NCBI GenBank assembly: GCA_016840645.1
Contig: JAEORY010000108.1
Span: forward strand, 1-10,305
Source of the DNA: Candidatus Borrarchaeota archaeon
GTDB lineage: Archaea; Asgardarchaeota; Sifarchaeia; Borrarchaeales; Borrarchaeaceae
Reading direction: 5' to 3'
Length of the DNA stretch: 10,305 nt
Shown piece by piece: positions 1-5,905 of the stretch (position 1 is the first letter of the stretch; every line of letters begins with the position of its first letter). The translations under genes and the position numbers were made by a program. Under the pieces are notes generated by a model. That model made no database searches, was not told where the DNA came from, and saw only the letters and a list, made by a program, of their open reading frames with translations.

Positions 1-55
1 TTCAAAAGTGATATTGGATGTGATTGTTGATTTTGATATTCAAAGTAACTATTTA

Positions 56-89
56 TACTGTCTAAAATATACTTATAAGTTAGACAGTA
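56..89. repeat. Perfect 10-bp inverted repeat, operator-like (dyad 1)
   Basis: TACTGTCTAA (56-65) and TTAGACAGTA (80-89) form a perfect dyad with a 14-bp AT-rich spacer. The left half-site recurs exactly at 167-176. Its position upstream of the recombinase gene suggests a repressor or recombinase binding site; this role is inferred. Confidence 0.6.
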
Positions 90-161
90 AAACATATCGG
101 TTAATAAATAAAATAACAATTACTTAAGTCCATAAATCCCCTTTTGCGTTAAAAATAACAC

Positions 162-190
162 TTGCATACTGTCTAAATATTTAGTAAATT
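162..190 (+). promoter_or_regulatory. Possible sigma70-like promoter overlapping dyad 2
   Basis: TTGCAT (162-167) and TAAATT (185-190) are separated by 17 bp and lie upstream of the short recombinase. The left half-site of dyad 2 begins at the last base of the -35 box and fills part of the spacer, so a bound protein could block the polymerase. The -10 match is weak. Confidence 0.35.
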
Positions 191-211
191 TATTATATCA
201 CTTAGATAGTC
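167..211. repeat. Imperfect inverted repeat, operator-like (dyad 2)
   Basis: TACTGTCTAA (167-176) is paired with TTAGATAGTC (202-211), a diverged copy of the dyad 1 right arm. The spacer is 25 bp, 11 bp longer than in dyad 1, so the half-sites would stay on the same face of the helix. Binding of the same protein as dyad 1 is inferred. Confidence 0.5.
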
Positions 212-242
212 TGGAAATACCAACCAAAAGGGGATTTTTCAC

Positions 243-863
243 ATGAAAAAACAACCTAAACCAGGGAGAATCCAGAAAGGGACCAACCCGAACGCACCCA
301 GGAAAGGATCCACGATCAAAGTCGAGCCCATCAGGGACCTGAAAGACATCGACACGATCAAGAAACTGTTGTACAACAACCCGCTCCACAGCTGTCTTTT
401 TACGGTGGGCATCAACACAAACTTGAGGGCTAGCGATCTTTGCAGGATCACGGTCAGACAAGTCCGGGGATTAGAGCCCATGGAATCCATCGAATTCAAG
501 GAGAAAAAGACCGGTAAGATCAAACGCGTGACACTGAACAATGAATGCATACGCGCCATAGAACGGCTTTTGGCCTCTCGGGAATACAGGGACAGCGATC
601 CCTTATTTTTGGGCCAGAGAGGCCCAATAAAGCCCACCACGGTACACAAATACGTCAAGGCATGGTGTAAGTCCATCAATCTGAAAGGGAATTACGGTTC
701 CCATACGCTTCGTAAGACGTGGGGCTATCATCAACGGGTGACATTTGGCTCTGGCATTCCCGAGCTCATGGTTGCGTTTAACCACAGCACCCAGAGACAG
801 ACCCTGGATTATCTATGCGTCCAGCCCGAAGAAGTCAGAAGTTTGTATGCGAATGAATTATAA
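243..863 (+). CDS. Short tyrosine recombinase (catalytic domain only)
   Basis: This 206-residue protein has the tyrosine-recombinase catalytic set: Arg62 in the TNLRASDL segment, a candidate beta-hairpin Lys near 88-92, His154 and Arg157 in HTLRKTWG, His181 in NHST, and the nucleophile Tyr190 in TLDYL. Family members cut and rejoin DNA through a 3'-phosphotyrosine intermediate. It lacks the N-terminal arm and core-binding domains of a usual 300-400 residue integrase; only about 40 basic, proline-rich residues precede the catalytic fold. It could resolve, invert or insert DNA, possibly needing a partner. The start has a GGGG Shine-Dalgarno 9 bases upstream. Its codons are richer in G and C than those of the genes to its right, suggesting a separate origin. 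The recombinase assignment is firm; the specific role is unknown. Confidence 0.85.
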   Translation: MKKQPKPGRIQKGTNPNAPRKGSTIKVEPIRDLKDIDTIKKLLYNNPLHSCLFTVGINTNLRASDLCRITVRQVRGLEPMESIEFKEKKTGKIKRVTLNNECIRAIERLLASREYRDSDPLFLGQRGPIKPTTVHKYVKAWCKSINLKGNYGSHTLRKTWGYHQRVTFGSGIPELMVAFNHSTQRQTLDYLCVQPEEVRSLYANEL

Positions 864-1276
864 ATAGATATTAAACTGAATTTAAGGGGATATCTCTAAA
901 ATAAGATCCGAAAATGCAACTATTGGAGCTTATCCAAGATACCCGAGAAAAAGAAATGTAGACCTGTAGAATGCAAAATATGTGAATGGACTGGCTAGTA
1001 AAGTCAGAAAATTCAGAAATACCCTTTGCATATTATACCTTTTTTTATTAATATTCATTGAAAAGTAACAAAAATCCATAGTTCAAACTAATCATATAAT
1101 GATATGGCTGATTTCTTCTGGGGAGAGGAGAAGGAATATTTCAAACGGTTAATATATAACATGTTTGGAAACAGGCACGTGTTGAATGAATGGATTAGTC
1201 TTCACAGTGAAGTATCATAGATAACAATTCCGTGCGTTTGAACACTAGCTTATATTAATATTATTAGGATTCTGAA
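864..1276. other. Gene-poor AT-rich spacer with degenerate coding remnant
   Basis: No convincing gene lies here apart from a possible 38-residue ORF at 1104-1220. A frame open from about 900 to 998 lacks a start codon and ends in a C-x2-C-x-W-T-G motif (codons 972-995) directly before a stop. The motif resembles the start of the small protein at 2888. It may be a decayed zinc-ribbon fragment or chance. Confidence 0.3.
1104..1220 (+). CDS. Possible small ORF, 38 residues, unknown function
   Basis: An ATG-started frame encodes 38 residues rich in aromatic and charged amino acids, beginning MADFFWGEEK and ending at TAG. There is no clear Shine-Dalgarno sequence upstream. Codon use looks protein-like, but the length is compatible with chance. 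I do not recognise it. It lies in the otherwise empty spacer upstream of the membrane-anchored protein at 1277. Confidence 0.25.
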   Translation: MADFFWGEEKEYFKRLIYNMFGNRHVLNEWISLHSEVS

Positions 1277-2059
1277 ATGAGTGCTACGATGCCCAGGGAG
1301 TTTTGGGAGGTATTTTGGAACGTAGTAGGAGGTGGTATTGTTGCAATTCTTATTTTTTTTATACAGTTCATAAGAAAAAAAATTAATAGGCGTGCTTTCC
1401 GGAAGGTATTCGGTGACGATGTTGAAGAAACTTATCATTTGATTTATCCTTCATACCAGTCTCCTTCGTTGAATACAACATACACAAAGCCTGCTTCTAA
1501 GGTTCCCAGAAGAACATCCGGGGCAACCAACCTCACAATAATTAACTCTACTGCTGCAACGCGAACTGTGAACCATTTGGCTTTTATGATTGGTAGCAAT
1601 TCAAACACACCAACACGTATAATTTCTGACATTGAAGCTGATACTCTGATGGATATTTCCTTTATTTCAATAGGGAGCAGAACAAGTCATAAAACGGTTG
1701 ATTTATTTGACAATAAAAATAATATTTTTATAGATATGAAAGGTGGTGAGATACAATCAAGGGAATCCGGGGAAATAATTATCAAAGCGAAGTCAACAGT
1801 TGATTTCGGTATTATAGTAAAAATCAATCCTTTAGAAAATCCAAAGAGGACTTGGCTTTGTTGCGCTGGTTTTGGTGAATGGGGCACAAGTGGTGCTGCT
1901 TGGTGGCTTTCGCGTAATTGGAAGAAAATCTACAAGAGAGCCAAAGATCGACCCTTTGCCTGCATTACCAGTACAAAAGTCGGAAGTGACGATTCAACTC
2001 GGATGATTCATCTTTTTTTATCAGCTGAGGATGTAGTCAAAACTGTGCAAGAGACATAA
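1277..2059 (+). CDS. Membrane-anchored protein of unknown function with glycine-rich C-terminal motifs
   Basis: This 260-residue protein has one N-terminal hydrophobic segment (about residues 13-32) followed by a basic stretch (RKKINRR), which predicts a cytoplasmic C-terminal domain by the positive-inside rule. The soluble part contains MIGSNSN (104-110), SIGSRTSHKT (131-140) and a striking segment at 178-210 with INPLENPKRTW, then AGFGEWGTSGAAWWL. Small-residue loops after strands look like a Rossmann-type ligand-binding fold. I recall similar NP-x-NP...G-x2-G-x-GT-x-GAA patterns in unannotated bacterial proteins but cannot name a family. The start is supported by TAGGA 8 bases upstream. 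The downstream gene begins 55 bp later in the same direction, so they may share a transcript. A sensor or effector in a defence cargo module is a speculative possibility. Confidence 0.7.
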   Translation: MSATMPREFWEVFWNVVGGGIVAILIFFIQFIRKKINRRAFRKVFGDDVEETYHLIYPSYQSPSLNTTYTKPASKVPRRTSGATNLTIINSTAATRTVNHLAFMIGSNSNTPTRIISDIEADTLMDISFISIGSRTSHKTVDLFDNKNNIFIDMKGGEIQSRESGEIIIKAKSTVDFGIIVKINPLENPKRTWLCCAGFGEWGTSGAAWWLSRNWKKIYKRAKDRPFACITSTKVGSDDSTRMIHLFLSAEDVVKTVQET

Positions 2060-2114
2060 TAAAAATCAGAGAAGTTACTGATTTCGAATATTCTATTTAG
2101 TAGTAGGAATATAC

Positions 2115-2636
2115 ATGAGGAAAAAATGGACCTATAAGGAGTTTGCGGAATTTTTGGCAACTCAACTGATGAACATATTAGAAAAGTTCATTGAAAAACG
2201 CTTACCCGAATGGATATATGAATCATTTGTAAAGATTAAAACTAAAAACTTATTAAAGGAATGGAGTATTTTTGAGACATTCATTATGGCTAACACATTA
2301 TTAAATATATTTAAATCGAACAAATATAAATACCAAATGTTAGATGCTTTTCACGAAAAGATAAATAATAGATTAGTAGAAATAAATATATTTAAAAGTC
2401 AAAGTGAATTTAATAAGTTACTTAGGGAGAGGTATGCTACTTATTCAAAAGCATTAGGAAATAAAAAATCTCCAGGTCCATTACATTGGCTTTCAAAGTC
2501 CTTCTGTAAATATTGTAAAAATGAATATGATATCCCAAGCATTGTAGCTACTGCCTCTTACTTTATAGATATATCTAAAAGCCATAAAACATTTATCGAC
2601 AACTTGTTAAAAGATCATATAGATATTGTGGAATGA
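2115..2636 (+). CDS. Hypothetical helical protein, 173 residues
   Basis: I do not recognise this protein. It is Lys/Glu/Phe-rich and mostly helical by composition, without a signal peptide or clear membrane segment. A cysteine pair (SFCKYCKNEYD, about residues 129-139) could bind a metal but lacks a second pair. The start follows TAGGAATATAC, a weak Shine-Dalgarno. Codons are strongly AT-biased, unlike the recombinase at 243 and the small genes at 2888-3328. It follows the membrane-anchored protein by 55 bp on the same strand, so a two-gene unit is plausible but unproven. Confidence 0.6.
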   Translation: MRKKWTYKEFAEFLATQLMNILEKFIEKRLPEWIYESFVKIKTKNLLKEWSIFETFIMANTLLNIFKSNKYKYQMLDAFHEKINNRLVEINIFKSQSEFNKLLRERYATYSKALGNKKSPGPLHWLSKSFCKYCKNEYDIPSIVATASYFIDISKSHKTFIDNLLKDHIDIVE

Positions 2637-2798
2637 CTTGGGATGATAATATACATGGAATAATACAAACAAAGTGAGGTAAAGTTCAATTATGCTACTG
2701 AACTATAGGAATGGTAAAACTTACTTTTGTGTGGCGTAAATTATTGTGCTAAAGAGACAGAGGCATATTTTCAAAAGCATGAAGTCAATTATCTACAA

Positions 2799-2917
2799 AG
2801 TTCTGAAACAGTCCAGAACTCTTACTGGATATTGAGATAAACCTAAAGTACAAAAACAGGAATATCCCCGAGACGCCAGAACAGAAGATGGACAGTTCTT
2901 TGGAATGTCAGAACTGT
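2799..2917. repeat. Two consecutive AGTTCT/AGAACT dyads
   Basis: AGTTCTG (2799-2805) faces CAGAACT (2814-2820), and ACAGTTCT (2892-2899) faces AGAACTGT (2910-2917). The two dyads share the core AGTTCT/AGAACT with 8- and 10-base loops. The second overlaps the first codons of the small gene at 2888. They could be paired operators or RNA hairpins controlling the small-gene cluster. Confidence 0.4.
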
Positions 2918-3040
2918 TGGTGGACCGGTAACGAATCGGAACTGATGGAGGTCAGGAACATCGGCAGGAACTTTGAGGTCATCACCAGGGAGCGGGACTG
3001 CCAGAAGCGTAAGAGCCTGGTGGTGGAGCAAGAGCAATAA
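2888..3040 (+). CDS. Small CxxC protein, possible partial zinc ribbon
   Basis: This 50-residue frame starts MDSSLECQNCWWTGNESEL. C-x2-C-x-W-T-G is typical of the first knuckle of a zinc ribbon, but only one further Cys (RERDCQKRK) follows, so the second knuckle is incomplete. The frame is open upstream to a stop near 2805 without another ATG, so the protein may be longer with a non-standard start, or be the C-terminal remnant of a larger gene. Codon use is richer in G and C than in flanking genes. The next gene starts 12 bp after its stop with a good Shine-Dalgarno, which supports an operon. Function unknown. Confidence 0.45.
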   Translation: MDSSLECQNCWWTGNESELMEVRNIGRNFEVITRERDCQKRKSLVVEQEQ

Positions 3041-3052
3041 AAGGACTATCAA

Positions 3053-3328
3053 ATGGTTGAGAAGATCAAAGAAGAAATGGGATTTACACCCTCTGAGAAA
3101 CGTCTTGTTCAACGATCCTCCAGCAGAGACAGAAGAATTATTAATCAGACGAGAGTATTATCTGAACTGTACCTGGCCAAGCAGATAAGCGCGTGTGCTG
3201 AGAAGGTTATTAAATCGAATGAAAGACTGGGAGAATCGGTTGAGAAATATACAGGTGTAATGGTTTGGTTAACGAGGGCTCTTGTCTTCGTAGGGCTATG
3301 CCATATCATTGCTGCTATCATTAGTTAA
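3053..3328 (+). CDS. Small single-pass membrane protein, 91 residues
   Basis: The N-terminal two thirds are charged and helical, with a likely coiled coil around residues 28-66 (SELYLAKQISACAEK onward). A C-terminal hydrophobic segment follows (about 69-90, GVMVWLTRALVFVGLCHIIA), predicting a tail-anchored or single-pass inner-membrane topology. AAGGA with a 7-base spacer gives a convincing start. It lies 12 bp behind the CxxC gene. Small proteins of this shape occur widely in mobile elements without known function. A holin role is unlikely, because only one membrane segment is present and no lysin is nearby. Confidence 0.6.
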   Translation: MVEKIKEEMGFTPSEKRLVQRSSSRDRRIINQTRVLSELYLAKQISACAEKVIKSNERLGESVEKYTGVMVWLTRALVFVGLCHIIAAIIS

Positions 3329-3344
3329 AAAGTAAATTCCTCAA

Positions 3345-3440
3345 ATGGTTTTCAATGTAAATCCAGAAACTGAAATCCCCAAGGAAGGAGAGCGGGATCG
3401 GTATTGTAAGGGGGGAGACATCTACGCCATTTTTAGCTAA
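3345..3440 (+). CDS. Possible 31-residue ORF or gene remnant
   Basis: An ATG-started frame 16 bp after the membrane protein encodes 31 residues with protein-like composition (MVFNVNPETEIPKEGERDRY, then a Cys and GGDIYAIF). There is no good Shine-Dalgarno. It may be the third member of the small-gene cluster, or a fragment of a truncated gene. Its PKEG codons contain the 12-mer that recurs at 4044. Confidence 0.3.
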   Translation: MVFNVNPETEIPKEGERDRYCKGGDIYAIFS

Positions 3441-4055
3441 GCGAGTGAAGTGGAGAGTAAGAGTTCAGGAAAGGTAAGAGGTTCGTAATGATCCATGATT
3501 GTTATAGTAAGGGGAAATAAAATGTTAAATTCACGAAATTTTATAACTTACTTTTTAATTTTCTTTCCACATTGGTTATACACACAAGAAGTAAAGGAAG
3601 TAGATCAACTAAGGCAATATCATGGTAAAATGTGTAATTACGTAATTGAGTTTACACAAAAGGCCGAAACACTGAGAGAATACGGACGATTTGAAATGGC
3701 AGACTATTGGTCTGATTTAGCAGATTTAGCCGCTGAATATGCATTAACTACTGACCATGTAGCGGACTTATTATACATTAATAAGATATCGAAGGAGAAA
3801 GCTATACAGTTTTGGACGGAGAATAAAATAAAAAATGTGAAATTATATATGATCGATTATAGTCATAAAGCTTATATTGAAATGGTAGATTCAATAATTG
3901 ATGTTATAAAAAAACAAGCTGAGATAGACAGAACCTATCGTGAGCCCTGGAAAGTAGCTGAGGAATTTAAAGCTAATATGATTGCATTAAAGGCACTTTT
4001 TGACATAATTTGACTGACAATCAATTAATAACAATCGTAACCGCCAAGGAAGGAG
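3379..4055 (+). repeat. 12-bp direct repeat CCAAGGAAGGAG flanking an exported-protein gene
   Basis: CCAAGGAAGGAG occurs at 3379-3390 and 4044-4055, one copy on each side of the gene at 3522-4013. In both places it reads as Lys-Glu-Gly in an open frame (IPKEGE and TAKEGV), so the copies may be remnants of related coding sequence rather than a mobile-element target duplication. Confidence 0.35.
3522..4013 (+). CDS. Predicted exported helical protein, unknown function
   Basis: I chose the ATG at 3522 rather than the one at 3495 because AAGGGG lies 7 bases upstream of it, while the earlier start has no Shine-Dalgarno. The resulting 163-residue protein begins MLNSRNFITYFLIFFPHWLY, a short basic stretch plus hydrophobic core typical of a signal peptide, possibly cleaved near residues 21-23. 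The rest is helical, acidic and rich in Tyr, Ala and Asp, with no cysteine motif beyond one Cys and no recognisable enzyme signature. A periplasmic or surface location follows from the signal; the function is unknown. Codons are AT-rich like the gene at 4329. Confidence 0.6.
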   Translation: MLNSRNFITYFLIFFPHWLYTQEVKEVDQLRQYHGKMCNYVIEFTQKAETLREYGRFEMADYWSDLADLAAEYALTTDHVADLLYINKISKEKAIQFWTENKIKNVKLYMIDYSHKAYIEMVDSIIDVIKKQAEIDRTYREPWKVAEEFKANMIALKALFDII

Positions 4056-4328
4056 TTGACTTAAACTAAAAGAATATAAACAATCTCGATTTCAACGCAA
4101 TTCCCAGATCCCAAAAACCCCATCGGACCGGGGTGGGTATGTTGATGTATATCGGAATGCATTACAACGGAAATTCGAAATGGGATCTCCGGATCTAGGG
4201 AAAAACGACTTGTGAAAGTCAAAATTTTTCGGAAAATTTGTGCTTAAGGGGCTTGGGAGTTGGGGGTAACAGTTAGGGGGATGTTCTATTAAATAAAGTG
4301 TACTTTAAAAGCAATTGGAATAATATAA
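4014..4328. other. Gene-poor spacer with nested inverted repeats and G-tracts
   Basis: No gene is supported here. AGATCCC (4106-4112) pairs with GGGATCT (4182-4188) and encloses a smaller ACCCC (4117-4121)/GGGGT (4130-4134) hairpin. A frame open from about 4072 to 4198 has protein-like codons and higher GC than its surroundings but no credible start, so it may be a gene fragment. G-tracts follow at 4248-4280. Confidence 0.4.
4248..4280 (+). promoter_or_regulatory. Four G-tracts, possible G-quadruplex
   Basis: GGGG (4248-4251), GGG (4255-4257), GGGGG (4262-4266) and GGGGG (4276-4280) lie 49 bp before the gene at 4329. Loops are 3, 4 and 9 bases; the last, TAACAGTTA, is itself self-complementary. 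The pattern is seen; folding and function are inferred. Confidence 0.35.
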
Positions 4329-5714
4329 ATGACTGAGAAAGAACAGTACCCGTTACTAATTAAATATTTAAAAAGTAGGAAAGATCAGTTTTTTCATATT
4401 GATGTAAGAATGGATCATTTTCCTTTAACAGAAAATGATAAAATTATAGTGTTCATATTTCCTAGATTAATAGGAATTGGAAGTGAAAAGGACAGAATTC
4501 CTTTGTGTGTTCTGGGCGAGAAATTATGTCCGAAAGACGCCATCAAATTAACGTCAGTGCTGTCCGATATACAAGATATAAGAGGATTAGAACCTAAAGA
4601 GGGACTTGCCCTTATAATACAAACATACATAATTGGCCTGGATATTGGAAGAGCAACCATTGGAAAAGAATCGATTTTACTCGGACCTTCTAATGAAGAA
4701 TTGTCATCTAAATATAATTTAAATACTGAGGAGGGGAGAAAAGCAATAGAGAAAATGATATACAGTCCCATTGTCAGTGTTAGAAGGCTAATGGAGTTCT
4801 GGAATAATACTGGCTCTGCTGCTGCAAGATTTATTTTTGATGAAGAACGGGTTAAGGAACCTGGAATACCCTATTATTTTGTAATACCACCGTTATGGGG
4901 GACTCAAGAAGACCTACAGGAACTATTTCAAGGAAAATATATAGATAAGAACAAGGTGAAAGTTTATGTCGAGAGATCATTAATACCAATGATAAAACGT
5001 CTTCCTGAATTCAGTCGGCAATTGCAGGATTTTCTTAAATATTCTGCAACACTAGCTGTGAATCGAATAGTATTCCAAGATATTGAAATTCAAGGATCAG
5101 ATAAAAACTTCTTTCGTAAAAAGGGAGATATATGGGAGATTGTCTATGAGGGGAAGAGGATCTTTCTCAGTGATCTAAACGGACTCCATTATATCCAATA
5201 TTTATTAATGAATCCGGATAAAGAGATAAATGCAATTGATTTGGGTAGAGTAATCGATGGATTCAACACAGAAAATGCAAACAAGACATTAAGTGGTATG
5301 AAACTTGAGCAATTAGAGGGAATGGATTTAAGTAAAGTATATCAATTAGCACAAGAATTGGATATTTTAGATCAAAAGGCAGTTGATGACTACAAAAGGC
5401 GTATAGGAGAAATTGATGATAAAATATCTATCAAAGAAGACACATGCGACCAAGAAGGTCTTGGAGAATTAAAAGAAGAGAAAGAGACAATATGTCGAGA
5501 ACTGAAAAAGGCGATTGGACTATCCGGACGTTCTCGTGGTATTCCAGGTACAATAGAGAAAGCACGTATAAGAGTTCGAAGTGCTATCACCACTGTTTAT
5601 AAAAAGATTAAAGATGAACATAATGAACTCTACACACACTTAACAAGTTATATCCATTTAGGAAGACGTTGTTATTACAATCCTGAAAAACCACCCGACT
5701 GGCATTTCCATTAA
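4329..5714 (+). CDS. Putative regulator with C-terminal winged-helix-type domain
   Basis: The 461-residue protein has an unrecognised N-terminal half (about 1-260) and a C-terminal region (about 264-450) that I recognise from bacterial regulators. It opens with GDIWEIVYEGKRIFLSDLNG, continues through LHYIQYLL, a long charged helical linker (about 345-395) and GLSGRSRG...EKARIRVRSAI, and ends in an aromatic tail after HLTSYIHLGRRC. In other bacteria this module sits behind kinase, AAA ATPase or TPR regions and is presumed to bind DNA. The N-terminal half shows no Walker motifs or kinase residues, so it may be a different sensor. The Shine-Dalgarno is weak. The structured intergenic region follows directly. 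Replication or transcription control within the element is inferred. Confidence 0.6.
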   Translation: MTEKEQYPLLIKYLKSRKDQFFHIDVRMDHFPLTENDKIIVFIFPRLIGIGSEKDRIPLCVLGEKLCPKDAIKLTSVLSDIQDIRGLEPKEGLALIIQTYIIGLDIGRATIGKESILLGPSNEELSSKYNLNTEEGRKAIEKMIYSPIVSVRRLMEFWNNTGSAAARFIFDEERVKEPGIPYYFVIPPLWGTQEDLQELFQGKYIDKNKVKVYVERSLIPMIKRLPEFSRQLQDFLKYSATLAVNRIVFQDIEIQGSDKNFFRKKGDIWEIVYEGKRIFLSDLNGLHYIQYLLMNPDKEINAIDLGRVIDGFNTENANKTLSGMKLEQLEGMDLSKVYQLAQELDILDQKAVDDYKRRIGEIDDKISIKEDTCDQEGLGELKEEKETICRELKKAIGLSGRSRGIPGTIEKARIRVRSAITTVYKKIKDEHNELYTHLTSYIHLGRRCYYNPEKPPDWHFH

Positions 5715-5736
5715 AAATTTTTATCTGTTAGTCCAA

Positions 5737-5882
5737 ACCTAACAAAGTTAGGTCCTTTCTAACGCATTAGTGATAGAAGGATTACTGACCCGGTATGGCC
5801 GAAATTAAATAAAAATCGTCCATAGGGCGTCATGAAACCCCTGGGAACCTATTTACCGGGTCAGTCTCTCAGGGGTTTTTTT
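5737..5882 (+). ncRNA. Candidate structured RNA with pseudoknot-like terminator
   Basis: Five complementary pairs are packed into 146 bases: ACCTAAC/GTTAGGT (5737-5743/5747-5753); TCCTTTCTA/TAGAAGGA with one bulge (5753-5761/5774-5781); CGTCC/GGGCG with a three-base loop and one G-U pair (5817-5821/5825-5829); stem A, 12 bp perfect (5784-5795/5854-5865); and stem B, 12 bp with one G-U pair (5835-5846/5867-5878). Stem B runs into seven T residues, so it is an intrinsic terminator. The 3' arm of stem A lies entirely in the 20-base loop of stem B, which makes A and B interleaved. The element could be a small RNA, an attenuator leader for the ATPase at 5906, or an elaborate terminator for the gene at 4329. 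No known family is recognised. Confidence 0.5.
5835..5882 (+). terminator. Intrinsic terminator before the ATPase gene
   Basis: AAACCCCTGGGA (5835-5846) pairs with TCTCAGGGGTTT (5867-5878), with one G-U pair, followed by continuous T to 5882. The T-tract is on the plus strand only, so it would end transcripts arriving from 4329-5714 or starting in the spacer. It ends 23 bases before the ATPase start codon. Confidence 0.7.
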
Positions 5883-5905
5883 GTTAACTGAAAGGGGAGA
5901 ACATT

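Larger units (their letters stand above)
134..237 (+). promoter_or_regulatory. 13-bp inverted repeat covering the ribosome binding site
   Basis: AAATCCCCTTTTG (134-146) is the exact reverse complement of CAAAAGGGGATTT (225-237). The right arm contains the GGGG Shine-Dalgarno sequence of the recombinase starting at 243. A transcript that begins upstream of 134 could fold so that the ribosome binding site is hidden, whereas one that begins between the arms would leave it free. The pairing is seen in the sequence; the regulatory role is inferred. Confidence 0.5.

Noticed and set aside
239..679. Minus-strand open frame of 146 codons
   Set aside because: It is antisense to the recombinase with all catalytic motifs; no independent support.
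2843..3112. Minus-strand open frame with leucine and histidine runs
   Set aside because: It is the antisense shadow of the small genes at 2888 and 3053, which have operon spacing and a good Shine-Dalgarno.
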